A DNA stretch of 64,000 bases from Moellerella sp963519845 (GTDB lineage Bacteria; Pseudomonadota; Gammaproteobacteria; Enterobacterales; Enterobacteriaceae), in contig CAUQNX010000009.1 in NCBI GenBank assembly GCA_963519845.1, forward strand, positions 1 through 64,000, written 5' to 3'. Each line of letters begins with the position of its first letter. Within the stretch, counting starts at the first letter, position 1. Position numbers and translations under genes: made by a program. Shown one piece after another: positions 37,261 through 45,945 of this stretch. A model generated the notes under the pieces. The model did not search any database. It had not been told where the DNA came from and saw only the letters and a list, made by a program, of their open reading frames with translations.

Positions 37261-39351
37261 ATGGAAAAGATTTCTGTTTCACTTCCAAGATACACGCGAG
37301 TTGCTGCTGCATTAAATACCGTTTTAGTTGGGGCAATATTGATATCTGTACCCAATGCCTTTGCGGAGGAGCCCTCGGTAGAGAAAACGGCGCCAACGGA
37401 AAGAAAAAAATCATCACCTAGCGAAGAGCAGGATGTGATGATGGTGACCGGTGAGAAGATCAATCGGACTATTTATGATACTGGCTCCAGTGTCGCGGTT
37501 TATAATATGAAGCGTATTGAAGAGATACCCAATCCTGATGTAAATACGCTACTGCAAATGACGCCGAACGTAGTCGATAACGGTAATAGTAATGCGTTAC
37601 CCGCTGTGCGTGGTGTTGATGGTTCGGGTCCGGCACAAGGCGCTAGTGCATTTTTGAGTGGCACCAGACCAAGAATTAACTACTCCATTGATGGGCGTTC
37701 ATTTACCTATAATGAGCTAGGTTATGGGGCTCAATCTTTATGGGATGTGGAAAGTGTTGAAATTTTCCGTGACCCACAAAGTTATATTCAAGGACGGAAT
37801 GCCATCGCCGGTGCGGTAATTGTCAAAACGCTCGATCCGACATTCGATTGGGAAAGTGCCGTAAAAGCTGGTTGGGGCGAGCAGGGCTTCCAACAAAAAT
37901 CTGCGATGATTTCAGGCCCTATTTTTGATGATAGTCTGGCTTTTCGTCTCAGTGTTGATCGCCAAGACCGTGATAGCTTCGCTAATCTGACCTCTTATCA
38001 ACCTGTGGGTGATCCTCGTCGAGTTGAATCGACTACGGTGCGTGCCAAGTTACTGTTTGAACCTCTTGCTGTGCCTGAGTTAATTAGCAAGCTAACCTAT
38101 AACCATTTAGATAGTAGAGCGCCGCAAAATGAGGCAAGGCTGGCAGCAAGTCTTCCGGCTAATGCACCAAGTCGTTTTCGGCCGATCCTCGAACGCAAAA
38201 CATCTAGTGGTATATGGGATATCTCATGGGAAGCTAGCGATAATCTTACCTTTGAGAATAAATTAATTTATACCGATTTCACCAATCATAGGCGCACAGC
38301 TAAGCCAAATCCAGCTGCGGATATTGAAGGTAAAGAGATTGAAGTAGAGCCCCTGATGCGTTTTAAAAACGAGATGGGAGATCTCAGTGGATTAATGGGC
38401 ATTCGTTATTTCCACGGTAAGCAAGATGAGTTTGTTGATCTCTTTAATGGCAGCTATTTTAAAGATAAAACAGAAACTGCTTCAGCTTATGGTGTATTAA
38501 CCTATGGCATTGTGCCTGAAGTGGATATGACATTTTCTGGACGTTTTGAACGAGAGCATCGTACCCGTAATGGCGGAAGTAATACCTTATCACTCGATTT
38601 TGATGAAACTTATAATACCTTTTTGCCAAAAGTTGATGTGGCATGGAAACCAATTAATAACCAGACCGTCGGATTTGCAGTGGGGCGTGGTTATAATGCG
38701 GGTGGCGCGGGTGTCACTTTAGGATCACCAATAGTAACTTACACTTATGATCCTGAATATGTCTGGAACTACAGCTTATATACGCGAAATAGTCTGCTGG
38801 ATAATAAACTCGAAGTAATGACAAATCTCTTCTACAACGACTATAAGGATATGCAGTTACCTTACTATTTAGGTGAAAACTCCTCGACCATTCGTAATGC
38901 CAGTAAAGTCGAAACCTATGGGACAGAATTAAGTGCCCGTTATGTTCCTATTAATGATCTTGAATTAAACGCGAGTCTAGGTTTATTAAAAACTAAAATT
39001 AAAAGTTTCGATGGTAGTGGCAGTGAAGGGAATGAATTACCGAGAGCTCCCGCTTATAGTGCTAATTTAGGCGCTAAATATCAGATCACAGATTATATTG
39101 ATATCAGCGGAAACGTTCAATTATCCGACAGCTATTACTCGCAATATGATAATAATATAAAGGGAAAAGTGGATTCATTCTGGTTTGCTAATATGCAACT
39201 CGGCTACGATTTTAAATGGGGACGAGCCACTGTATTTGCGCAAAATATCTTTGATTCAGATAAGCGTATTTTGGTACCAGATAATAATACGGATTCAGCT
39301 ATTTATCAGCGACCACGAATGATAGGAACGACGTTGGAATTAAAATTCTAA
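37261..39351 (+). CDS. TonB-dependent siderophore receptor
   Basis: 696-residue outer-membrane receptor. A long signal peptide (cleaved after AFA, residue 35) is followed by a charged linker, a TonB-box-like QDVMMVTGEK, the plug domain and a barrel ending in F. It lacks the FRAP/NPNL haem motifs of HmuR. The plug and barrel look most like FyuA/VuuA-type siderophore receptors; this is an impression, not an alignment. AGGGA lies 8 bases before the ATG. Its place between the permeases and the ATPase ties it to one uptake route. Confidence 0.9.
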   Translation: MEKISVSLPRYTRVAAALNTVLVGAILISVPNAFAEEPSVEKTAPTERKKSSPSEEQDVMMVTGEKINRTIYDTGSSVAVYNMKRIEEIPNPDVNTLLQMTPNVVDNGNSNALPAVRGVDGSGPAQGASAFLSGTRPRINYSIDGRSFTYNELGYGAQSLWDVESVEIFRDPQSYIQGRNAIAGAVIVKTLDPTFDWESAVKAGWGEQGFQQKSAMISGPIFDDSLAFRLSVDRQDRDSFANLTSYQPVGDPRRVESTTVRAKLLFEPLAVPELISKLTYNHLDSRAPQNEARLAASLPANAPSRFRPILERKTSSGIWDISWEASDNLTFENKLIYTDFTNHRRTAKPNPAADIEGKEIEVEPLMRFKNEMGDLSGLMGIRYFHGKQDEFVDLFNGSYFKDKTETASAYGVLTYGIVPEVDMTFSGRFEREHRTRNGGSNTLSLDFDETYNTFLPKVDVAWKPINNQTVGFAVGRGYNAGGAGVTLGSPIVTYTYDPEYVWNYSLYTRNSLLDNKLEVMTNLFYNDYKDMQLPYYLGENSSTIRNASKVETYGTELSARYVPINDLELNASLGLLKTKIKSFDGSGSEGNELPRAPAYSANLGAKYQITDYIDISGNVQLSDSYYSQYDNNIKGKVDSFWFANMQLGYDFKWGRATVFAQNIFDSDKRILVPDNNTDSAIYQRPRMIGTTLELKF

Positions 39352-39384
39352 TCGATAATAATTCAACTATTTTGCTATCAAAAT

Positions 39385-39424
39385 ACTCAGATCTCATATG
39401 GGTGTATGGGATCTGAGTTATTTT
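39385..39424 (+). terminator. Terminator between receptor and ATPase genes
   Basis: A 14-base stem with one G-U pair (ACTCAGATCTCATA / TATGGGATCTGAGT, 39385-39398 with 39405-39418), loop TGGGTG, then TATTTT. It lies 33 bases after the receptor stop and before the ATPase start. Confidence 0.65.
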
Positions 39425-39465
39425 GGATTGCGCTTCTCAATTTTGACAACATATGGTTAGCTTGT

Positions 39466-40260
39466 ATGCCTAAAAATCGACTGGAAACACAAAATCTCTG
39501 CTTGGGTTATCCGCAAAAAACTATTTGCAATAATCTCAGTATATCGATACCCGATGGTAAGTTTTCGGTAATTATCGGGCCTAATGGCTGCGGTAAATCA
39601 ACATTATTACGCAGCCTATGTCGTTTACTTAAACCCATATCAGGCCATGTCTATCTCGATAAACAGGATATACATCAAATTCCCACTAAAATACTAGCTT
39701 GCGAAATAGGTTTGTTGCCTCAAACCACTCAAGCGCCTTCCGGCATTAAAGTGGTCGATTTAGTTGCGCGAGGACGTTTCCCCCATCAACGCTTTCTGCG
39801 TCAATGGCAGCAAGAAGATCAGGATGCAGTCTCTGCGGCAATGGAAGCCACAGCTATTCTTGATCTCGCCGAGCAGACAGTAGATGACTTATCCGGTGGG
39901 CAGCGCCAGCGTGTGTGGATCGCCATGGTATTGGCGCAACAGACCCCTATCTTGTTACTTGATGAGCCTACAACTTTTCTTGATATCGCACACCAAATTG
40001 ATCTACTTGAACTCTTTTGCCAATTAAATCAGCAAAAAGGGCATACGCTGGTGGCGGTTTTACATGATCTTAATCAGGCATGTCGCTATGCTGACCACTT
40101 AATTGCCATGTCAGAAGGGCAGATTATTGCCGAAGGAGCACCCGCTGAGATTATGACGACTGAGTTAGTTAAGCGCGTCTTTGATTTAGATTGCCTGATT
40201 ATTCCCGATCCCATCTCAGCAACACCCCTGATTATTCCGCGAGGTCGTGCTATCAATTGA
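39466..40260 (+). CDS. Iron-siderophore ABC transporter ATP-binding protein (FepC-like)
   Basis: 264-residue ATPase: Walker A GPNGCGKST, Q-loop, signature LSGGQRQR, Walker B LLLDEPTTFLDI and H-loop VLHDLNQACRYA, very similar to E. coli FepC. The ATG at 39466 is chosen: an in-frame ATG at 39406 lies inside the terminator hairpin and adds 20 hydrophobic residues foreign to the family. The ribosome site is weak. A perfect -35 (TTGACA, 39443) sits too close to the ATG to be a clear promoter. It completes the uptake system. Confidence 0.92.
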   Translation: MPKNRLETQNLCLGYPQKTICNNLSISIPDGKFSVIIGPNGCGKSTLLRSLCRLLKPISGHVYLDKQDIHQIPTKILACEIGLLPQTTQAPSGIKVVDLVARGRFPHQRFLRQWQQEDQDAVSAAMEATAILDLAEQTVDDLSGGQRQRVWIAMVLAQQTPILLLDEPTTFLDIAHQIDLLELFCQLNQQKGHTLVAVLHDLNQACRYADHLIAMSEGQIIAEGAPAEIMTTELVKRVFDLDCLIIPDPISATPLIIPRGRAIN

Positions 40261-40390
40261 TGGTTTAAAAAAGACTCAAGAGTGGCGACTGATGATTAAT
40301 AGTTAAATCTATCCGTATTAATTGCTAGTATGAGTAATATTTGGCTGTTTACTATTGGCATATCTCTATTATCGTTCTTTGGGAGTTAGT

Positions 40391-41350
40391 ATGAAACTAA
40401 GACTGGCTATCGCAGGCTTATTTATGATGAGCGCCTTTATTCTGCCCGCTGAAGCAAAAGAGTACCCATTACCAGATACCACAGCTCGCCTGATTGGTGA
40501 AAATCAAACTCACCGAGTCTCCGAGGATGGTCGTCCTCTTGAAGCGATAGCGAGTGAATATCAGGTTGGCCTATTAGCGATGTTAGAGGCCAATCCGGGC
40601 GTCGATCCCTATTTGCCTCGAGCGGGAAAAGATCTGATTATTCCAACACAGATGATACTACCAGCAACGCCACAAGAGGGCATTGTAATCAACTTGGCGG
40701 AGCTGCGCCTCTACTACTATCCTGCTGGGAGCGATGAGGTGATTGTCTATCCTATCGGCATAGGACAGCTTGGACGAGATACGCCTGAAATGGTGACCTC
40801 GATAAGCCAGTTGATTAAAGATCCCACATGGACTCCCACAGCGAATATCCGTAAAAATTATGCCAAAGAAGGAATTACCTTGCCAGCGGTGGTGGCCGCG
40901 GGTCCTGAAAATCCGATGGGATTATATGCATTACGCCTCTCTTATGGCCGTGGCGAATATTTGATCCATGGGACTAATGCGAATTTCGGTATCGGTATGC
41001 GGGTGAGCTCAGGCTGTATTCGTTTACGGCCAGATGATATTGAGTCACTGTTTAATAATGTCCCTAAAGGGACTCGAGTGCAGGTGATTGATAAGCCGAT
41101 TAAGTTCTCAAAAGAGCCTGACGGTAGCTACTATATTGAGGTACATCAGCCGTTATCCAAGACAGAAACGGATGATCCACAAACCATGGAAATTCCCTTC
41201 AGCAAAGATTTTAACCAGTTCCTCGCAGATAATGAAATTGATCAGGAATTAGTTAGACAGGCGGTTGAACGACGCTCAGGTCTACCAGTACGTATTAATA
41301 AAGAGGGCACTGAAGCACAAGCGGACGCTCGACCAGAGTGGATGTATTAA
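40391..41350 (+). CDS. ldtE: L,D-transpeptidase (LdtE/YnhG type)
   Basis: 319 residues: signal peptide (MKLRLAIAGLFMMSAFILPA region), LysM domain (about 40-85), then a YkuD L,D-transpeptidase domain with H193 in LIHGTNANFG and catalytic C209 in VSSGCIRLRP. Such enzymes make 3-3 cross-links in peptidoglycan or attach Lpp to it. In E. coli ynhG (ldtE) lies between sufE and lpp, the same flanks as here apart from the inserted siderophore locus. The ATG at 40391 has GGGAG 5 bases upstream; the frame begins 12 codons earlier without such a site. Confidence 0.92.
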   Translation: MKLRLAIAGLFMMSAFILPAEAKEYPLPDTTARLIGENQTHRVSEDGRPLEAIASEYQVGLLAMLEANPGVDPYLPRAGKDLIIPTQMILPATPQEGIVINLAELRLYYYPAGSDEVIVYPIGIGQLGRDTPEMVTSISQLIKDPTWTPTANIRKNYAKEGITLPAVVAAGPENPMGLYALRLSYGRGEYLIHGTNANFGIGMRVSSGCIRLRPDDIESLFNNVPKGTRVQVIDKPIKFSKEPDGSYYIEVHQPLSKTETDDPQTMEIPFSKDFNQFLADNEIDQELVRQAVERRSGLPVRINKEGTEAQADARPEWMY

Positions 41351-41385
41351 TCTTAGCCTGCTATAAATATTGGTTGCTGGAAATA

Positions 41386-41414
41386 AATGAGGACTCAATA
41401 GATGAGTCCTCATT
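41386..41414. terminator. Bidirectional terminator between ldtE and lpp
   Basis: Perfect 12-base inverted repeat (AATGAGGACTCA / TGAGTCCTCATT) with a 5-base loop, between two convergent genes. The T-tract is better on the minus strand. Confidence 0.7.
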
Positions 41415-41469
41415 ATCTAGCACCACCCGTCTCAGATATAATCAACACTCAGCACGGGTTTGATTAATT

Positions 41470-41715
41470 TTATTTTTTGTAAGTAGTGACTTGGTTATCT
41501 AAACGCTGGTTAGCACGCGCAGCTTCTTGCTGAGCAGACTGAACATCAGTGCGTAGTGTTTGCACATCATTACTTAATTGATCAACTTTACCATTCAGAG
41601 ATTGGACATCAGAAGAAAGTTTTTGTATTTCTGTATTAGTAGTAGTACTTGAACAACCTGCAAGCAATGCGGAAGCTAAAACGATAGAGCCTAGTAAAAG
41701 TTTAGTACGTATCAT
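41470..41715 (-). CDS. lpp: Major outer membrane (Braun) lipoprotein Lpp
   Basis: 81 residues (E. coli 78). The lipobox LLAGC gives lipidated C21; the mature part is a continuous heptad-repeat helix (SSDVQSLNGKVDQLSNDVQT) that forms the trimer; the C-terminal lysine of YKK is the peptidoglycan attachment point, made by L,D-transpeptidases such as those related to the neighbouring ldtE. AGAGGG lies 8 bases before the ATG. Expected to be very highly expressed. Confidence 0.97.
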   Translation of the reverse strand: MIRTKLLLGSIVLASALLAGCSSTTTNTEIQKLSSDVQSLNGKVDQLSNDVQTLRTDVQSAQQEAARANQRLDNQVTTYKK

Positions 41716-41746
41716 TATTTCACCCTCTAAATTAGGTTTATTTCAA

Positions 41747-41776
41747 AGTATTACCGTAAGTACTTCATTGATAAGT
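41747..41776 (-). promoter_or_regulatory. Predicted lpp promoter
   Basis: The -10 TAATACT (41747-41753, minus strand) is the same as recalled for E. coli lpp, and the leader of about 37 bases has the same length. The -35 is poorly defined. Confidence 0.55.
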
Positions 41777-42059
41777 GCTAATGAATAGCATTAATCAATG
41801 TCGTTCCCTTGTATTGTAAAAACTAAAAAAATGTCAGGGAATGTATACTTACTTACTCCTCATGCTATTACTAAATGTGCCGATTAGCTAGAAATACTTT
41901 AATATCAAGGCAAGTAAAAAGTGCGGAAGTAAAATTCTGTTGACATTTTATCGCTGGATCTTAGAGAGCAATAACGATCTTATGCAGGCGTTATGGCTAA
42001 ATTAAGCGCTGTTTATCTAGCGATAAGGTGCCAAGAAAGGGAAGTAAAGAGAAGGCAAT
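41777..42059. other. Spacer between lpp promoter and pykF terminator
   Basis: About 280 AT-rich bases. Nothing convincing beyond a plus-strand TTGACA (41940) without a -10 partner. Confidence 0.4.
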
Positions 42060-42090
42060 AAAAAAGCCTATGAAATGACTTCATAGGCTT
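42060..42090 (-). terminator. Rho-independent terminator of pykF
   Basis: Minus strand: AAGCCTATGAA gtca TTTCATAGGCTT followed by a T-run, 18 bases after the pykF stop. Confidence 0.9.
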
Positions 42091-42108
42091 GAAATTGTTT
42101 AGTGTCTA

Positions 42109-43521
42109 CTAGAGCACATGAACAGAAGAAGTATTTGTTGTACCGCTTGGCACTAATGAGCCTGAGATCAGAACAATAGCGTCGCCTTTATGGGCTAATC
42201 CACTGTTTAAGGCAGCATCTTTACCGATACGGTAGAAGTCGTCTGTTGAAGTAAATCCTTCAACCATCATAGGAATAACACCTTTCACTAATAATAGCTG
42301 ACGAGCTGTCTCTTCATTGGTGGTTAGCGCTAAAATTGGTGCTGTTGGGAAGTATTTACGAACAGATTTCGCTGATTTACCACCAAATGTTGCAACAACA
42401 ATTAATGGTACATCCAGTTTCTCAGACATTTCAACGGCACCGCGGCAAACAGCTTCGGTAACGCGTAATTTCTGATTAGGTTTCTGGCTATCAATGCGGC
42501 TTTCCATAATACGGTCAGTACGCTCACAGATAGTTGCCATGATAGTCACAGCTTCTACTGGGTATTTACCTTTAGCACTCTCACCAGACAGCATAACGGC
42601 ATCAGTACCATCTAAGATGGCATTGGCAACGTCACCGGCTTCTGCACGAGTAGGGCGTGGGTTTTTGATCATTGAATCGAGCATTTGTGTAGCAGTGATA
42701 ACGACTTTACGTGCCATAACACATTTGCTGATCATCATTTTTTGAGCGAAAATAACTTCTTCTACTGGAATTTCAACACCTAGGTCACCACGAGCAACCA
42801 TGATACCGTCAGAAGCTTCGAGGATCTCATCGAAGTTATTCAGACCTTCTTGGTTTTCAATTTTAGAGATGATTTGGATATGCTCGCCGCCATGCTGTTT
42901 TAAGTGAGCACGGATCTCTTCAACGTCAGAGCGTTTACGAATAAAGGAAGCAGCGACAAAATCGACGCCTTGTTCACAACCAAAAATCAAATCTTCTTTA
43001 TCTTTTTCAGCTAATGCTGGCAGACCGATAGAAACGCCTGGCAGGTTGACCCCTTTTTTCTCGCCAAGGTCACCACTATTAAGCACTTGACAGATTACGT
43101 CAGTAGCTGTGACTTTAGTCACTGTCATACCGATAAGACCATCATCGACTAATACGGTATCACCAACTTTAAGGTCAGCAGAGAGTCCCGCATAGGTAAC
43201 GGCAACGCGATCTTTGTTACCAATCACTGAAGTATCAGTAGTAAATGTAAATTCTTGGCCGGCAACTAATGCAACGTCATTACCGCCTTCCAGTTTCATT
43301 GTCCGAATTTCAGGACCTTTAGTATCGAGTAAAATTGCAGCTTGCTTACCTGTTTTCGCGCAGATGGCACGGAGATTTTTGATCCGTTGGCCGTGCTCTT
43401 CGAAATCACCATGAGAAAAGTTGAGACGCATGACATTCATACCTGCGTCTAGGAGTTGACTTAATTTTTCTTCTGACTCGGTTTTTGGACCGATAGTACA
43501 AACAATTTTAGTTTTTTTCAT
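42109..43521 (-). CDS. pykF: Pyruvate kinase I
   Basis: 470 residues, the size of E. coli PykF. Makes pyruvate and ATP from PEP and ADP, activated by fructose 1,6-bisphosphate. N-terminal MKKTKIVCTIGPKTES, active-site SKIENQEGLNNFDEI, and the C-terminal effector domain (VATFGGKSAKSVRKYFP, ISGSLVPSGTTN) are all present. Its neighbour lpp and a Cra operator upstream match E. coli pykF rather than pykA. It opposes ppsA, about 20 kb away. Confidence 0.97.
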   Translation of the reverse strand: MKKTKIVCTIGPKTESEEKLSQLLDAGMNVMRLNFSHGDFEEHGQRIKNLRAICAKTGKQAAILLDTKGPEIRTMKLEGGNDVALVAGQEFTFTTDTSVIGNKDRVAVTYAGLSADLKVGDTVLVDDGLIGMTVTKVTATDVICQVLNSGDLGEKKGVNLPGVSIGLPALAEKDKEDLIFGCEQGVDFVAASFIRKRSDVEEIRAHLKQHGGEHIQIISKIENQEGLNNFDEILEASDGIMVARGDLGVEIPVEEVIFAQKMMISKCVMARKVVITATQMLDSMIKNPRPTRAEAGDVANAILDGTDAVMLSGESAKGKYPVEAVTIMATICERTDRIMESRIDSQKPNQKLRVTEAVCRGAVEMSEKLDVPLIVVATFGGKSAKSVRKYFPTAPILALTTNEETARQLLLVKGVIPMMVEGFTSTDDFYRIGKDAALNSGLAHKGDAIVLISGSLVPSGTTNTSSVHVL

Positions 43522-43656
43522 GAGAGTCTATCTAAAGGTTGATAAAGGAAAATATTCTGCTACCCCGGATTAAATCTTGAAGCTACGCGTTCGCTGTGGT
43601 TGCGCAACTTACTTCATTAATCATAGGCCACAGTCTGGTGTTTTACGGGCTTTTTT

Positions 43657-43672
43657 AGTGATCAATATCACA
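43657..43672. promoter_or_regulatory. CRP-like site in the pykF leader
   Basis: On the minus strand TGTGA-TATTGA-TCACT, 9 of 10 matches to TGTGA-N6-TCACA, 136 bases upstream of the pykF start. Confidence 0.45.
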
Positions 43673-43737
43673 CATATAAATTATTAATTATCATTTTGCG
43701 CGTTAATCATATCACTAACTAGCTGATTATTCTTTGT

Positions 43738-43749
43738 TGAAACCATTCA
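43738..43749. promoter_or_regulatory. Cra (FruR) operator of pykF
   Basis: TGAAACCATTCA fits TGAAWCSNTTHW at all 12 positions; with flanks it reads GCTGAATGGTTTCAAC on the minus strand. It lies 217 bases upstream of pykF, which has a long leader in E. coli too. Cra represses pykF there. Confidence 0.7.
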
Positions 43750-43980
43750 GCGAAATTAATTTATATTATAGACACTAATTTCTGTGAGTAAAATCAAATT
43801 TTAAACAAAATAATTTAAAAAATGTTTATTATCAATAAAATGGTTAATAAATAATAGGTTAAGCACTAATTGTGTTGCGCAAGATAATAATGATTATTTT
43901 ATCGCTTAAAATTTGCACTATAAATTGAGATAAGAATTTTAGTCTAGTGAGAAGAGGGTGTTTAAGTAATAAGCTTAAAT
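43750..43980. other. AT-rich spacer upstream of pykF
   Basis: About 230 bases of very AT-rich DNA between the Cra operator and the tRNA terminator. No gene or clear signal seen. Confidence 0.4.
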
Positions 43981-44006
43981 AAAAAGAGTTATTTATAATA
44001 ACAGAG
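43981..44006 (-). terminator. Probable terminator of the tRNA-Val operon
   Basis: Minus strand: GTTATT ata AATAAC, then CTCTTTTTA. AU-rich stem but with a T-run, about 22 bases after the second tRNA. Confidence 0.4.
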
Positions 44007-44027
44007 AATTTGAGTTTACAACAAGAA

Positions 44028-44104
44028 TGGTGCGTCCGAGTAGACTCGAACTACCGACCCCCACCATGTCAAGGTGGTGCTCTAACCAACTGAGCTACGG
44101 ACGC
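44028..44104 (-). tRNA. valW: tRNA-Val (anticodon GAC)
   Basis: 77-base cloverleaf including encoded CCA. Acceptor stem GCGTCCG pairs with CGGACGC; anticodon GAC at 44068-44070 (minus strand); TTCGAGT T-loop. Identical to the next copy. E. coli has the valV-valW pair at this place, between pykF and mdtK; which symbol belongs to which copy is arbitrary. Confidence 0.97.
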
Positions 44105-44133
44105 ATTATAGAGAATTGTTGTTGTCATTAAAA

Positions 44134-44210
44134 TGGTGCGTCCGAGTAGACTCGAACTACCGACCCCCACCATGTCAAGGTGGTGCTCTAACCAACTGAG
44201 CTACGGACGC
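44134..44210 (-). tRNA. valV: tRNA-Val (anticodon GAC)
   Basis: Second, identical 77-base tRNA-Val with anticodon GAC at 44174-44176, 29 bases upstream of the first in the direction of transcription. Both are made from one promoter. Confidence 0.97.
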
Positions 44211-44243
44211 ATATCTAAAACTTCTAGGTGACAACGGGGACGA

Positions 44244-44272
44244 ATATTAACGTTCTGTTGGCTTTCTGGCAA
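44244..44272 (-). promoter_or_regulatory. Promoter of the tRNA-Val pair
   Basis: Minus strand: TTGCCA (44267-44272), 17-base spacer, TAATAT (44244-44249), followed by a GC-rich TCGTCCCCG discriminator as is typical of stringently controlled stable-RNA promoters. It starts the transcript about 25 bases before the first tRNA. Confidence 0.75.
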
Positions 44273-44367
44273 GAGGAAAAATGTAATTTCATGCTCGATT
44301 GCTGGTATTTAAAGCATCTTGTTGAAAAAACATCATTCCTTGCCAGAAACTGGTTACTTAATCAGCA

Positions 44368-45741
44368 TTAATGTGCGGCGCGTAGAAGCGTGACTGCATC
44401 GGGTTGACGATGTATCCATCTGATCCTAGCTGCCATCATAATAGCTGCGGCGCTCAATCCGATAATAAAGCCGATCCAGAAACCTTCAGGTCCCATATAA
44501 GGCACAACATAATCGGTTAACCCGAGGATATAGCCACTGGGTAAGCCTAAAATCCAGTATGCGGTGAAGGTAATAAAGAAGATAGAACGGGTATCTTTAT
44601 AACCACGCAGAATACCGGCGCCGATAACTTGCACTGAGTCAGATAATTGATAAATGGCCGCAAATAACATCAGATGTGAGGCTAAAATGATTACCTCTGG
44701 ATCATCGTTATACATCATGGCAATTGGTTCTCTCAGCAGCGCGGTAAATAGGGCTGTCAGAGTGGCGAGCATCAATCCAACCACTAAGCTGGTATGTGAC
44801 GCCACCTTTGCTGCTGCAACGGATTGTCGTCCCAAACTATAACCAATACGTATGGTTGCGGCTATTCCTAAGGAGATAGGGAACATAAACATCAATGAAC
44901 TGAAGTTCAGCGCGACCTGATGACCAGCAACCGCATTCACGCCCAGCGGCATAACTAGCAGAGCCACAATAGCAAATAGGGTAACTTCAAAGAACAAGGC
45001 TAATCCAATCGGCAGTCCCAGTTGGAAAATACGTTTAAGGATCAGATAGTCTGGACCGACAAAACGTTTTGTCGGTCGAATATCACGCTGCGAGCTCGAC
45101 TTCTTCACATAACGACGAATTAATAGCAGCATACCCCAATAGGTCGCGGCAGTAGCAACACCACAACCCACACCACCGAGGGCAGGGGCACCAAAATGGC
45201 CGAAGATAAAGATATAGTTAACTGGGATATTGATCAGTAATCCCATAAAACCAATGATCATTCCCGGTTTAGTTTTGGACAAGCCTTCACATTGACTGCG
45301 ATAAACCTGATAAAAAAGATAACCCGGTGCACCCCACATAATCGCATGGGTAAAACGAATCGCCTTATCTGCTAGCTCGGGATCAACATTGGGCATGTTA
45401 TTGATCACCAATTGGCTATTATAGAGAACAAAAATCACCAAAATGGATAAGAAAAATGCCATCCATAAACCTTGTTGGATTTGATTTCCCACCAGTTTAC
45501 GTTGACCCGATCCATTCATTTGAGCAACAACAGGGGTCAATGCCATTAAGAGGCCATGACCAAATAAAATAGTAGGTAACCAAATAGATATTCCGACGGC
45601 GACCGCTGACATCTCTAGTTTGCTCACACTACCAGCCATAATAGTGTCAACAAAGCCCATTGCAGTTTGCGAAAATTGGGCAAGGATGATCGGAATTCCT
45701 AGAACCAGCAAACTACGCGCTTCTTTTAAATACTTCTGCAC
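44368..45741 (-). CDS. mdtK: Multidrug efflux MATE transporter
   Basis: 457 residues with 12 hydrophobic segments, NorM/MdtK branch of the MATE family; exports cationic drugs in exchange for Na+ or H+. Conserved stretches include ILFGHGLLMALTPVVAQMNGSG, GAPGYLFYQ and GILRGYKDTRS. The start is a GTG with AAAGG 7 bases upstream. It is divergent from ribE as in E. coli. Confidence 0.96.
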   Translation of the reverse strand: MQKYLKEARSLLVLGIPIILAQFSQTAMGFVDTIMAGSVSKLEMSAVAVGISIWLPTILFGHGLLMALTPVVAQMNGSGQRKLVGNQIQQGLWMAFFLSILVIFVLYNSQLVINNMPNVDPELADKAIRFTHAIMWGAPGYLFYQVYRSQCEGLSKTKPGMIIGFMGLLINIPVNYIFIFGHFGAPALGGVGCGVATAATYWGMLLLIRRYVKKSSSQRDIRPTKRFVGPDYLILKRIFQLGLPIGLALFFEVTLFAIVALLVMPLGVNAVAGHQVALNFSSLMFMFPISLGIAATIRIGYSLGRQSVAAAKVASHTSLVVGLMLATLTALFTALLREPIAMMYNDDPEVIILASHLMLFAAIYQLSDSVQVIGAGILRGYKDTRSIFFITFTAYWILGLPSGYILGLTDYVVPYMGPEGFWIGFIIGLSAAAIMMAARIRWIHRQPDAVTLLRAAH

Positions 45742-45945
45742 GCATACACCTTTAAATTAATATTTTAGCGGGAAAATAAAGACAATGAATTATGATAAAT
45801 CAAGTGCTTAATATAACCGCTCATTCTATCTGTTTTATCAATCTTAGCCAATAAAGATAGTTCATATTTATTGTTTATTTAAATTGTCGATCTCGGTCGA
45901 TGTTAGGTAGACTATGTTTATTGATTCGCAACATTGAGAGACATT

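Noticed and set aside
44028..44210. Possible integration site at the tRNA-Val genes
   Set aside because: Both tRNAs are intact, no integrase or repeated tRNA 3' fragment is present, and the flanks keep the E. coli order.
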